Shown here piece by piece: positions 1-5,253 of a stretch of DNA of 6,969 bases. The position numbers were made by a program, and so were the translations under genes. The notes under the pieces were generated by a model, which was not told the origin of the DNA, ran no database searches, and worked only from the letters and a program-made list of their open reading frames with translations. Every line of letters begins with the position of its first letter. Within the stretch, counting starts at the first letter, position 1. Source of the stretch: Candidatus Firestoneibacteriota bacterium (GTDB taxonomy: Bacteria > Oederibacteriota > JAAXVQ01 > JAUVAV01); assembly GCA_030635415.1 (NCBI GenBank), contig DAOVYW010000130.1:1-6969 (forward strand), in the 5' to 3' direction.

Positions 1-283
1 CCAGCACTGTTCCGCTGGTAGTACCATCTCCAGCCACATCATGGGTCTTGGTAGCCACTTCCTTTACCAATTGAACTCCCATATTTTCATACGGATCTTC
101 TATGTCAATCTCCTTGGCAATAGTCACGCCGTCATTGGTAATGGTCGGCGCTCCGAATTTCTTGTCCAGCACCACATTCCGGCCCTTGGGCCCTAAAGTT
201 ACACGTACAGCATCCGCCAGCTTGTTTACGCCCCGTTGCAGGGCCCGGCGGCTCTCTTCATGAAAAAGTAGCATTTTAGCCAT
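1..283 (-). CDS. groEL: Chaperonin GroEL (Hsp60), N-terminal part, cut by window edge
   Basis: This is the large chaperonin subunit, which forms the cytoplasmic double ring that folds proteins using ATP and the GroES lid. The 94 visible residues begin MAKMLLFHEESRRAL and contain the nucleotide-binding signatures LGPKGRN (residues 30-36), the NDG segment around Asp51 and GDGTT (85-89, with Asp86 matching the family's catalytic aspartate). These leave little doubt about the family. The remaining roughly 450 residues lie beyond base 1. The ATG at 281-283 has an AGGAGGT ribosome binding site at 296-302. It follows groES by 55 bp on the same strand, the classical groES-groEL order, so it is probably co-transcribed from the CIRCE-controlled promoter. 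One small oddity is GDGTTSG where most family members read GDGTTTA. The substitutions are conservative and the protein should be functional. Confidence 0.97.
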   Translation of the reverse strand, partial: MAKMLLFHEESRRALQRGVNKLADAVRVTLGPKGRNVVLDKKFGAPTITNDGVTIAKEIDIEDPYENMGVQLVKEVATKTHDVAGDGTTSGTVL

Positions 284-295
284 TATTTCTTATTT

Positions 296-302
296 ACCTC
301 CT
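296..302 (-). promoter_or_regulatory. Ribosome binding site of groEL
   Basis: Read on the minus strand this is AGGAGGT, an essentially perfect anti-16S match 12 nt before the groEL ATG. It confirms that start and suggests strong translation of the large chaperonin subunit from the bicistronic message. Confidence 0.8.
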
Positions 303-338
303 GGGATTTTAAAAATTTATTATTTTCTGTTTTTCGTC

Positions 339-629
339 CTATTTCTCGATAACACCATAAATATCTTCTTCATGCATTATCATATACTCCTGGTCATCCA
401 GCTTGACCTCGCTGCCGGAATACTTGCCATATAGAACACGGTCTCCGGCTTTGATGTTCATGGCTATGCGCTGACCCTTGTCATCCAGCTTGCCCGGACC
501 CACCGCGATTATTGTGCCTTCCTGGGGCTTCTCCTTGGCCGTATCCGGAATAATAATACCGCCTTTTTTAACCTCTCCCTCTTCCTCGGCCTTCACCAGG
601 ACTCTATCACCTAGTGGTTTTAATTTCAT
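339..629 (-). CDS. groES: Co-chaperonin GroES (Hsp10)
   Basis: GroES forms the heptameric lid that closes the GroEL folding chamber in the cytoplasm. The protein is 96 residues, the usual family length. It opens with the signature MKLKPLGDRVLVK, has the mobile loop around residues 16-34 including GGIIIPDTAKEK (the hydrophobic I25-I27 tripeptide that docks on GroEL), then GTIIAVGPGK, AGDRVLYGKYSG and the C-terminal MHEEDIYGVIE. The start is fixed by a TCCTCCTT complement (minus-strand AAGGAGGA) at 635-642 just before the ATG. It is the first gene of a groES-groEL operon, preceded by a consensus-like promoter and a CIRCE-like operator, so heat-inducible repression by an HrcA-type regulator is likely. 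No hrcA gene lies in this window. Confidence 0.98.
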   Translation of the reverse strand: MKLKPLGDRVLVKAEEEGEVKKGGIIIPDTAKEKPQEGTIIAVGPGKLDDKGQRIAMNIKAGDRVLYGKYSGSEVKLDDQEYMIMHEEDIYGVIEK

Positions 630-634
630 AATTT

Positions 635-642
635 TCCTCCTT
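635..642 (-). promoter_or_regulatory. Ribosome binding site of groES
   Basis: The minus strand reads AAGGAGGA, ending 5 nt before the ATG at 629. It is strong and well spaced, and it separates the groES start from the CIRCE operator immediately upstream. Confidence 0.8.
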
Positions 643-657
643 CAAATAATATTTCAT

Positions 658-684
658 TTAGCAGTCTCAGTCCTAGACTGCTAA
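658..684. promoter_or_regulatory. CIRCE-like operator (HrcA site), symmetric variant
   Basis: A perfect inverted repeat has arms TTAGCAGTC (658-666) and GACTGCTAA (676-684) around a 9-base spacer. The canonical CIRCE element, the HrcA repressor site of heat-shock operons, is TTAGCACTC-N9-GAGTGCTAA. Here arm length, spacer length and location match, and only position 7 of each arm differs (C to G), changed symmetrically so that the dyad stays perfect. It lies 16 bp before the groES RBS and starts about 4 bp after the predicted transcription start, where HrcA would block transcription. In the mRNA it would also form a 9-bp stem. HrcA binding is inferred. Confidence 0.88.
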
Positions 685-694
685 TGCAATGAGG

Positions 695-723
695 GTTATA
701 TAATTAATTCACATAAAACTCAA
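695..723 (-). promoter_or_regulatory. groES-groEL promoter (sigma70/SigA type)
   Basis: On the minus strand TTGAGT (718-723) and TATAAC (695-700) are separated by exactly 17 bp, each matching the consensus hexamer at most positions. The predicted start at about 688 puts the CIRCE-like dyad at +4 to +30, the usual arrangement for HrcA-controlled housekeeping promoters. This is predicted from sequence alone. Confidence 0.75.
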
Positions 724-756
724 GTACCCAATATGTTGGTATTTGGCCAAATATTC

Positions 757-815
757 GATTTTTCGAGCTTTTTCTCGTTATTGCTCGATATTTCTCACTT
801 TTTCACTTTTTTTCA
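757..815. repeat. Helically phased T-tract block upstream of the groES promoter
   Basis: This block repeats with a 10-base period. TTTC begins at 761, 771, 791, 801 and 811, and TTGC at 781, each preceded by one or more T or A bases. On the minus strand it reads as phased A-tracts interspersed with CGAG or GTGAG. Phased A-tracts are a classical cause of intrinsic DNA curvature. The block lies about 35 to 95 bp upstream of the groES -35 box. It may act as a curved upstream activating region or be a degenerate 10-bp tandem repeat. No coding frame explains it. Confidence 0.55.
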
Positions 816-900
816 TGCTCCTTATTTTGGAACTCTCACTAATAAGCGTTTTCGAATTATTTCGCTAGGAGTTTGAGCATTTAGTCTGTTTTTGGTATTG

Positions 901-1020
901 TTCGTCACCCCGGTGAAAACCGGGGTCCAGAAAAAGATTTATAATTCAGATTCATGGATACCCGCCTGTCCTGCCTGTCATGGATGCTTTTGTCCAGGGA
1001 TAAGAGTATTTGGGAATGAC
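901..1020. repeat. Degenerate MITE-like intergenic repeat, copy 1
   Basis: The unit begins TTCGTCACCCCGG and ends GGGAATGAC, so its outer ends form an imperfect inverted repeat (GTCAYYCCC on both sides). The left end holds a 7-bp hairpin, CCCCGGT (908-914) and ACCGGGG (919-925), closed by a GAAA loop. Inside are an inverted-orientation end (TGGATACCCGCC from 955) and a GCCTGTC repeat at 964-970 and 973-979. Repeats of the pattern GTCATTCCCGCGAAAGCGGGAATCCA are widespread intergenic elements in many bacterial genomes. There is no transposase, so it would be non-autonomous or a fossil. It accounts for much of the otherwise gene-free 685-1134 stretch. Confidence 0.65.
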
Positions 1021-1078
1021 AACCTAAAAAACCGACTAATTGCTCAGGCGGTGCCTAAGTCCGACAGGCTCTTAGGTT
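1021..1078. repeat. Inverted-repeat linker between the two MITE-like copies
   Basis: The segment is bounded by AACCTAA (1021-1027) and TTAGGTT (1072-1078), which are exact inverted repeats. Within it CCTAAG (1054-1059) pairs with CTTAGG (1071-1076), and GCCT/AGGC arms flank TCCGAC. It sits exactly between the end of copy 1 and the start of copy 2 and looks like part of the same compound repeat rather than a regulatory element. Confidence 0.4.
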
Positions 1079-1106
1079 CGTCATCCCGGCGAAAGCCGGT
1101 ATCCAA
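1078..1106. repeat. MITE-like repeat, copy 2 (one end only)
   Basis: This begins TTCGTCATCCCGGC and continues to GGTATCCA. It aligns with the left end of copy 1 (901-930), differing mainly by C/T and G/A changes. It forms a 5-bp hairpin, CCGGC (1086-1090) and GCCGG (1095-1099), with the same GAAA loop. Only the left end is present, without a matching right end before the hydrolase gene, so it appears truncated. Confidence 0.6.
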
Positions 1107-1134
1107 ATTAATTTGCGCAGCAATGTTAATGAAT

Positions 1135-1896
1135 TTATTTTACAGCAGGCATATAACGGACAAGAAAATCTTCCATCAGAGCGGCTACCTTAAGATATTC
1201 ATTATCCATGGTGATTACGTGGTAGGAATCTTTTAACCGGTGTTTTTCCTTGAGGCGTGATCCGGCCCAATGCATGAGATCATCCAGGCAGGAAGGCGGA
1301 ATTACGTGATCCTCGTAAGATTGAATACCCAGCAGAGGCACGGTTAAACGCGCCAGCCCTTGACGCGCGGTTTTCATTACTTTGAGCAGATCCTGGATAT
1401 TTTTCAACCGGTAACGCTGATAGGTTTCCTCTCTAAAGAGGCTTCCTTTGATATCATTACCCACACCCTGCTTCCAGGGTGCAAGGTATTTCATAATCGG
1501 AATAAAAGGAAGCCGCCAGTCCCTGAGATATAAAGCCGGCGCCAGAGCAACTACGGCCGGGACCGGACGGTTGATGGCTACGTGAAGCGCCAAAGCAGCA
1601 CCCATGGAAAGACCGGCCACAGACGGGTTAGGATAAACCGCAGCCAATTGATCCCACGCGTCCAAGGCAGCGTTCAGCCAGTCCCGGGATGAATGATTGG
1701 CCATGTCTTCCGGTGTGGTCCCGTGTCCTGGCAGCAGGGGCAAGGAGACAGTAAAATCCGCCTCCGCCAATTTCTCGGCTACTGGAAGCAGGGTCTGAGG
1801 CGTAGCCGTAAATCCGTGGATAAACAGCAAAGCCTGTCGTCCACGCGCCATAATAACCGGCTTTCCGCCCAGCCCTTTTTTCGGCATAGCTCCCAA
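1135..1896 (-). CDS. Alpha/beta-hydrolase (carboxylesterase / monoacylglycerol-lipase-like)
   Basis: This is a predicted cytoplasmic serine hydrolase of the alpha/beta-hydrolase fold, 253 residues from a TTG start. Visible landmarks are the oxyanion-hole strand LLFIHGFTATP (24-33), LPGHG (55-59), the nucleophile elbow GLSMG with Ser97, the acid Asp196 in YEDHVIPP, and the catalytic His226 in DSYHVI, so the triad is complete. Order and spacing resemble bacterial carboxylesterases of the Est30/monoacylglycerol-lipase type. The substrate cannot be read from sequence. No signal peptide is seen. It is the third gene of the ftsH unit, 7 bp after the lipoprotein stop. The start is uncertain: the TTG at 1896 has AGGG 5 nt upstream, the ATG at 1887 (250 aa) has a GGGAG that is too close, and a third candidate is the ATG at 1851. 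No clear intrinsic terminator follows. Confidence 0.85.
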   Translation of the reverse strand: MGAMPKKGLGGKPVIMARGRQALLFIHGFTATPQTLLPVAEKLAEADFTVSLPLLPGHGTTPEDMANHSSRDWLNAALDAWDQLAAVYPNPSVAGLSMGAALALHVAINRPVPAVVALAPALYLRDWRLPFIPIMKYLAPWKQGVGNDIKGSLFREETYQRYRLKNIQDLLKVMKTARQGLARLTVPLLGIQSYEDHVIPPSCLDDLMHWAGSRLKEKHRLKDSYHVITMDNEYLKVAALMEDFLVRYMPAVK

Positions 1897-1903
1897 TTCA
1901 ACC

Positions 1904-2800
1904 CTACTTTTTCTTGATGGAACGGATGAGTTCCATCAAGGTATTCATGCTTTCCCGGTTAAATGCCTGGCGATCAAAGTACGCCAGCCGCTCCCCGGCT
2001 CCATCCACGATTTCCATCCCCTCAAAAGCAGTGAATCCATAGCGCTTGATTACGGTGCGCGCCATGCGCCGCAGCATATGCGTAAAATTTTTCCGAATCT
2101 CCGGCGTTCCCACGGATTTAAAGGGCAGGGCCTCCGGATGAAAACGCACGGTCAACCGGAACACACCGCTGTCCTTGAAACGCGCCCGGTTTTCTTCCGC
2201 CGGATAATACCCGCCATCGATTCCCTCGATTTGAAAAATACGGCGGCTTACCAAATTTAATTGAAGCTGGAGCTGGATACGCTCGGAAATCTGGCGGGCC
2301 AGGAAGCCCTCTAATTTATACTCTTTCAGATTGTAAGGTGGAGGGCTCCCGCTCTGCCAGGGCTGCCGGATCTCGGTTTCAATCAGCAAGCGCTGAAAAT
2401 AATCGTTGCGGGATATATCATCAGTGATTAAACGGCGGATATCTTTTATATAACGGACGAAAGAAACCTGAATCCCGGTATCCGGGTCTAAAATGGCTAT
2501 TACAAAAAATTCATATCTCTCTTCCGAGGAAAGCGTGACACGGGAAACCGTGAGCATAACATCCTCTATTTTTTTTAGGACCTGGTCGGAAAGCGAGAGA
2601 TCGCTTAAAAGCATATTTTTAACTACAATTAAAGCCCCAATAGTATTTCCGACTTCTTTCACTTCAACCTTTACGCCATACTCATCTTCGCAAATCCGGG
2701 CAATGGTCTGCTTCATGCTGCTTGTGGGATAGGACGCCCGGCACCCGGCCAGGCATGGACCCAAGACCACAAGTGATAAAAGTACCAGGCGTATAATCAC
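1904..2800 (-). CDS. Predicted lipoprotein of unknown function, coupled to ftsH
   Basis: I do not recognise the family. The 298-residue product begins with a lipoprotein signal peptide: a short basic N-terminus (Arg4), a hydrophobic stretch to residue 17, and the lipobox LAGC with Cys20. The mature protein should therefore be lipid-anchored outside the cytoplasm. The rest is soluble-looking, with mixed alpha/beta predictions by eye: a first segment (about 28-125) containing VKVEVKEVGNTIGALIVVK and FFVIAILDPDTGIQVSFV, and a second (about 155-295) with RARFKDSGVFRLTVRFHPEA and a basic end SIKKK. No catalytic motif is evident. The GTG start overlaps the upstream protease stop codon (GTGA, 2797-2800) and has no convincing RBS, so translation is probably coupled. 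The hydrolase gene follows closely. A role as substrate-receptor or modulator of the membrane protease is a guess from context. Confidence 0.8.
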   Translation of the reverse strand: MIIRLVLLSLVVLGPCLAGCRASYPTSSMKQTIARICEDEYGVKVEVKEVGNTIGALIVVKNMLLSDLSLSDQVLKKIEDVMLTVSRVTLSSEERYEFFVIAILDPDTGIQVSFVRYIKDIRRLITDDISRNDYFQRLLIETEIRQPWQSGSPPPYNLKEYKLEGFLARQISERIQLQLQLNLVSRRIFQIEGIDGGYYPAEENRARFKDSGVFRLTVRFHPEALPFKSVGTPEIRKNFTHMLRRMARTVIKRYGFTAFEGMEIVDGAGERLAYFDRQAFNRESMNTLMELIRSIKKK

Positions 2801-4578
2801 CGGATCGGACGGGTCCGCTTACTGCGTATTTCCGGAACGGTTTTAGTCTGGCGCTTGCGAAAAGTACCATTATTCTTTTTCTCCGAATGATTCGGGGCCG
2901 ATGCCGGAAGCAGATGCCGGTCCAGGACCTCCGTCGCGGCCGGAATCTTACCCAGCGGTTTATCCGTGCCCGGCACGGGATGCGCTTTGCCGTACTCGGC
3001 AAAGATGGCGTCAATCTCATCGTAATCGAGCTCTTCTTTTTCCATCAGTTCTTTTGCAAAACGATCCACAATATACCGATTTTGCTGAAGTACTTGCTCG
3101 GTCTCCTCATAGCATTCCTTAATGATTTTCTCGGTCTCAGCATTAAGCCGTTCCTTCAGAGACTCTGATATCTGGGATTCCGGCAGAAATGCGAAATCTC
3201 CCAGAAAGCCGTTTCCTCCCATGCCTACCCGCCAGACCATATTATGCGCCAGCGCCATGGCATTCTGGAAGTCCGAGGCTACCCCGGTCGAAGTGGTATT
3301 GAATCGGATTTTTTCAGCGACATATCCGGCCAAGGCCACCTTAATATTAGCCATCATGGCCTGGCGGTTCTCGGTAAAGGTTTCTTCCCGCGGAGAATGG
3401 TGAACCACTCCCAGCGCGCCGCCCCGGGAAATAATGGAAGCTTTAAAGACATCATCCGTAGGATGTAGCAGGTAAAGTATGACTAAATGTCCGGACTCAT
3501 GATAAGCCACCATTTCCCGTTCCCGTGGGATCATGTCTTTGCGGTGTTCGATCCCAAGTTCAATACGCTCTATGGCTTTGGACATATCCGAATACTCAAC
3601 CTGCTCCTTGCTCTGCCGCAAAGCCACCAGAGCCGCTTCCTTAACCACATTCTCAATATCCGCCGGGCTTTTACTCACTGACTTTCTGGCCAGGTGCCCG
3701 ATATCCAGTTCCGGATCATGCTTGACCTTGGCCAGATAATAGCGGTATAGTCCTTCCCGTTCCTTCAGGTTCGGTTTGTCAATATACAGTTTGCGGTCAA
3801 ATCGCCCGGGCCGCAGCAAGGCCTTATCCAGTACCCCTTCCGCCGCATTGGTTGCGCCCATGACAATCACATTTTCGGCGCGCGATCCCAGCCCGTCCAT
3901 CTCCACCAGCAGCTGGTTCTGGGTACTGTTGGTCTCCTCACCCCCACCCATGTAGCTGAAAGTCCGACCCCGTCCGATAACCTCGATTTCGTCAATGAAC
4001 ACAATACAGGCTCCCTCGGCATAGGCCAACTGCCGCGCCTGCTTAAAGAGCTTGCGCATACGGGAGGCGCCTACTCCCACAAAGACTTCCACAAACTCCG
4101 AGCCGGCCAGGGATAAAAAGGGGACTTTGGCCTCCTTGGCAATGGCTTTGGCCAACATGGTTTTTCCACACCCCGGCGGCCCGACCATAAGCACGCCCCT
4201 AAGAATCTTCCCACCAATGGCTTTCAACCGGGAGCGATCCCTAATCAGCTGTACCACCTCCCAAGCTTCGCGCTTGGCTTGTTCCAGACCGATAATATCG
4301 GAGAACCCGATATTAACAAAGGAAGACTTGACCTTGTTTTTTTTCATTTGGGAAAACCCGCCCCGGAATACGGTCATATAAAGATAGACAAAAATCACAG
4401 CATTGAGAGCTGCCATCAGCAGCTGGAGCGGAAGCGTGGCCAGTGTAAGATTAAGATAAAACGATTCCAGCGAGGCCAAACCGACAATTGTAAAAAAGAC
4501 CAGTAGTACCACGGCGGTTACTATCAGCAATTTTACCCAATTATTCAAGAACCAGACTTTTAGACGTCGATAGAACAT
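2797..4578 (-). CDS. ftsH: FtsH-family membrane AAA+ zinc metalloprotease, divergent
   Basis: This is a membrane-anchored ATP-dependent protease that extracts and degrades membrane and damaged cytoplasmic proteins. From the ATG at 4578 it has 593 residues: TM1 (about 15-37), a very short outside loop, TM2 (about 54-71), then the AAA+ domain. That domain has Walker A GPPGCGKT (133-140), pore loop FVG (166-168), Walker B IVFIDE (192-197) and arginine fingers Arg256 and Arg259 in LRPGRFDR. The protease domain has zinc motif HESGH (360-364) and the third ligand Asp436 in STGVASDF. All key residues are present. Oddities are the roughly 15-residue periplasmic loop (usually about 70), HESGH instead of HEAGH, and a Lys/Arg-rich tail (565-593). 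The start is chosen for AAGGAG at 4588-4593. The frame runs upstream to 4686, but that start coincides with the predicted transcription start. It could be a second FtsH paralogue. Confidence 0.93.
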   Translation of the reverse strand: MFYRRLKVWFLNNWVKLLIVTAVVLLVFFTIVGLASLESFYLNLTLATLPLQLLMAALNAVIFVYLYMTVFRGGFSQMKKNKVKSSFVNIGFSDIIGLEQAKREAWEVVQLIRDRSRLKAIGGKILRGVLMVGPPGCGKTMLAKAIAKEAKVPFLSLAGSEFVEVFVGVGASRMRKLFKQARQLAYAEGACIVFIDEIEVIGRGRTFSYMGGGEETNSTQNQLLVEMDGLGSRAENVIVMGATNAAEGVLDKALLRPGRFDRKLYIDKPNLKEREGLYRYYLAKVKHDPELDIGHLARKSVSKSPADIENVVKEAALVALRQSKEQVEYSDMSKAIERIELGIEHRKDMIPREREMVAYHESGHLVILYLLHPTDDVFKASIISRGGALGVVHHSPREETFTENRQAMMANIKVALAGYVAEKIRFNTTSTGVASDFQNAMALAHNMVWRVGMGGNGFLGDFAFLPESQISESLKERLNAETEKIIKECYEETEQVLQQNRYIVDRFAKELMEKEELDYDEIDAIFAEYGKAHPVPGTDKPLGKIPAATEVLDRHLLPASAPNHSEKKNNGTFRKRQTKTVPEIRSKRTRPIR

Positions 4579-4587
4579 GGAATACAA

Positions 4588-4593
4588 CTCCTT
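4588..4593 (-). promoter_or_regulatory. Ribosome binding site that decides the ftsH start
   Basis: The minus strand reads AAGGAG, 9 nt before the ATG at 4578. No comparable site precedes the upstream in-frame ATG at 4686, so the 36-residue hydrophilic extension is probably leader rather than protein. Confidence 0.75.
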
Positions 4594-4606
4594 AAATATC
4601 CTTTTT

Positions 4607-4622
4607 TTACAGTATACAGTAA
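4607..4622. promoter_or_regulatory. 16-bp near-palindrome in the ftsH leader, operator-like
   Basis: TTACAGTATACAGTAA is self-complementary at 14 of 16 positions (TTAC-A-GTATAC-A-GTAA). It lies 14 bp upstream of the ftsH RBS and about 65-80 bp after the predicted transcription start. It has the size and symmetry of a dimeric repressor site, but no regulator is known for it. Confidence 0.4.
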
Positions 4623-4627
4623 CTTCT

Positions 4628-4673
4628 TCTCTGAGAGACGGTGTAATGACGATCCTTTGGTGCCACTTAGGAT
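4628..4673 (-). promoter_or_regulatory. Two further inverted repeats in the ftsH 5' leader
   Basis: ATCCT (4652-4656) and AGGAT (4669-4673) can pair around a 12-base loop that has its own TGG/CCA pairing. TCTCT and AGAGA (4628-4638) form an 11-base dyad around one G. With the 4607-4622 palindrome, three dyads lie in a leader of about 110 nt before the RBS. This suggests a structured or protein-bound 5' region, but it does not match any riboswitch or thermometer I recognise. Confidence 0.35.
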
Positions 4674-4694
4674 GACATTTATACATTTTTTTTT

Positions 4695-4703
4695 ATTATA
4701 ACA
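4695..4703 (-). promoter_or_regulatory. Extended -10 promoter of the ftsH-lipoprotein-hydrolase unit
   Basis: On the minus strand this reads TGTTATAAT, a perfect TATAAT (4695-4700) with the TGn extension. A -35 box at 17 bp (TTCTCT) is weak, which is typical of extended -10 promoters. The predicted start is about 4688, leaving a leader of about 110 nt to the preferred ftsH ATG. This makes the ftsH unit independent of spoVS. Confidence 0.6.
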
Positions 4704-4754
4704 CAGCCTCTGAGACCAGAGAATTAAATAAAAGGTTGATGACTGCCAGGCCTT

Positions 4755-5066
4755 TCAGGCAGCAGCGGAATCCTGGGTCGCCAGGCTTGCATTTTCCAGC
4801 GGCTTGGTCAGTACCACCAACTTTATGGCGCTTTTGCGCTCCCCATCCAGATCAAGATGTATAAATTCCGGTCGAAAAGTCAAGTCGATTTTATCATCAA
4901 CCAGGTAAGATCGTGAAATGGCGATGGACTTGATCGCTTGATTCACACTCTGAGGGCCCATCGCCACAATTTCGATATCCTTGCCTTCCCGGATGTTATT
5001 GGCAATAGCTCCCGCCACTGTGGCAGGATTGCTCTTTCCCGCAACCTTTAATGTTAATATTGACAT
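4755..5066 (-). CDS. spoVS: Stage V sporulation protein S-like (SpoVS, Alba-like fold)
   Basis: The family is small, soluble and Alba-like. In Bacillus, SpoVS affects progression from septation to spore coat assembly, but homologues occur in many non-sporulating bacteria with unknown, probably nucleic-acid- or regulation-related, roles. The protein is 103 residues from the ATG at 5066. The family pattern is clear: LTLKVAGKSNPATVAGAIANN at the N-terminus, then EIVAMGPQSVNQAIKSIAISR (32-52), then LDGERKSAIKLVV (73-85). The C-terminus extends about 17 residues beyond the roughly 86-residue Bacillus form, ending in an Ala-rich tail. The start is set by AAAGGAG at 5076-5082, so the 11 residues upstream in frame (from 5099) are not used. 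It has its own consensus promoter, divergent from the TPR lipoprotein gene. Confidence 0.93.
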   Translation of the reverse strand: MSILTLKVAGKSNPATVAGAIANNIREGKDIEIVAMGPQSVNQAIKSIAISRSYLVDDKIDLTFRPEFIHLDLDGERKSAIKLVVLTKPLENASLATQDSAAA

Positions 5067-5075
5067 GATTATATT

Positions 5076-5082
5076 CTCCTTT
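5076..5082 (-). promoter_or_regulatory. Ribosome binding site that decides the spoVS start
   Basis: The minus strand reads AAAGGAG, 9 nt before the ATG at 5066. It excludes the longer frame starting at 5099, which has no comparable site. Confidence 0.75.
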
Positions 5083-5158
5083 ACGTTGAAATGGAACAAG
5101 TATCTTCCCCCGGCGGCGCAAACCTTCCCTTAAACCGGTTCGTAAACAGATCCCTTGA

Positions 5159-5196
5159 AGAGAGGCACTATTTTGGTTAGACACCAATATCTCTCT
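5159..5196 (-). promoter_or_regulatory. Hairpin at the 5' end of the spoVS leader
   Basis: Two nested stems fit: AGAGAG (5159-5164) with CTCTCT (5191-5196), and TTGGT (5173-5177) with ACCAA (5183-5187) around a 5-base loop. The structure would begin about 3 nt after the predicted transcription start at about 5199 and leaves about 75 nt to the RBS. It could protect the 5' end of the mRNA or serve as a protein site. It is not followed by a U-run, so it is not a terminator. Confidence 0.4.
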
Positions 5197-5205
5197 TAAT
5201 TATCT

Positions 5206-5234
5206 ATTATATCACAAAAATCACCGATTTTCAA
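5206..5234 (-). promoter_or_regulatory. spoVS promoter (sigma70/SigA type)
   Basis: On the minus strand TTGAAA (5229-5234) and a perfect TATAAT (5206-5211) are exactly 17 bp apart. The predicted start is about 5199, giving a leader of about 130 nt. It is a housekeeping-type promoter and does not resemble a sporulation-specific one. Confidence 0.75.
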
Positions 5235-5242
5235 CTTACGCT

Positions 5243-5252
5243 CCCCGTGGGG
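5243..5252. promoter_or_regulatory. C/G palindrome between the divergent promoters
   Basis: CCCC and GGGG flank GT, sitting in the 19 bp between the -35 boxes of the spoVS and TPR-lipoprotein promoters. A shared operator here could act on both genes, but a 10-bp dyad of this composition can also be chance. Confidence 0.3.
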
Positions 5253-5253
5253 G

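Noticed and set aside
478..684. Plus-strand frame opposite groES ending in the CIRCE element
   Set aside because: It is the antisense shadow of groES, and its stop falls in the operator right arm.
961..980. CRISPR-like or short tandem array (GCCTGTC twice)
   Set aside because: There are only two 7-base copies two bases apart within a degenerate repeat, with no regular spacer structure.
1078..1134. Hairpin at 1086-1099 as terminator of the hydrolase unit
   Set aside because: It is GC-rich and stable, but the minus strand continues GATGACGAACC without a T-run. It is better explained as a repeat end.
685..1134. Small RNA or short gene hidden in the 450-bp gap between groES and the hydrolase
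   Set aside because: Apart from the groES promoter, phased T-tracts and repeats, I found no RBS-plus-ORF, no promoter-terminator pair and no tRNA-like structure.
892..1236. Plus-strand open frame of 114 codons
   Set aside because: It runs through the intergenic MITE-like repeats and into the antisense of the hydrolase gene. It has no RBS and no protein-like composition.
2682..3020. Minus-strand frame of 112 codons spanning the ftsH-lipoprotein junction
   Set aside because: It is an alternate frame across two well-supported genes, Arg-rich as expected of a shadow frame in a GC-richer region.
4705..4756. Possible intrinsic terminator after spoVS (CTGCC/GGCAG and CTCTG/CAGAG stems)
   Set aside because: The first stem overlaps the stop codon with a 10-base loop and its T-rich stretch starts about 9 nt later. 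The second is followed on the coding strand by non-T sequence. Too weak to call.
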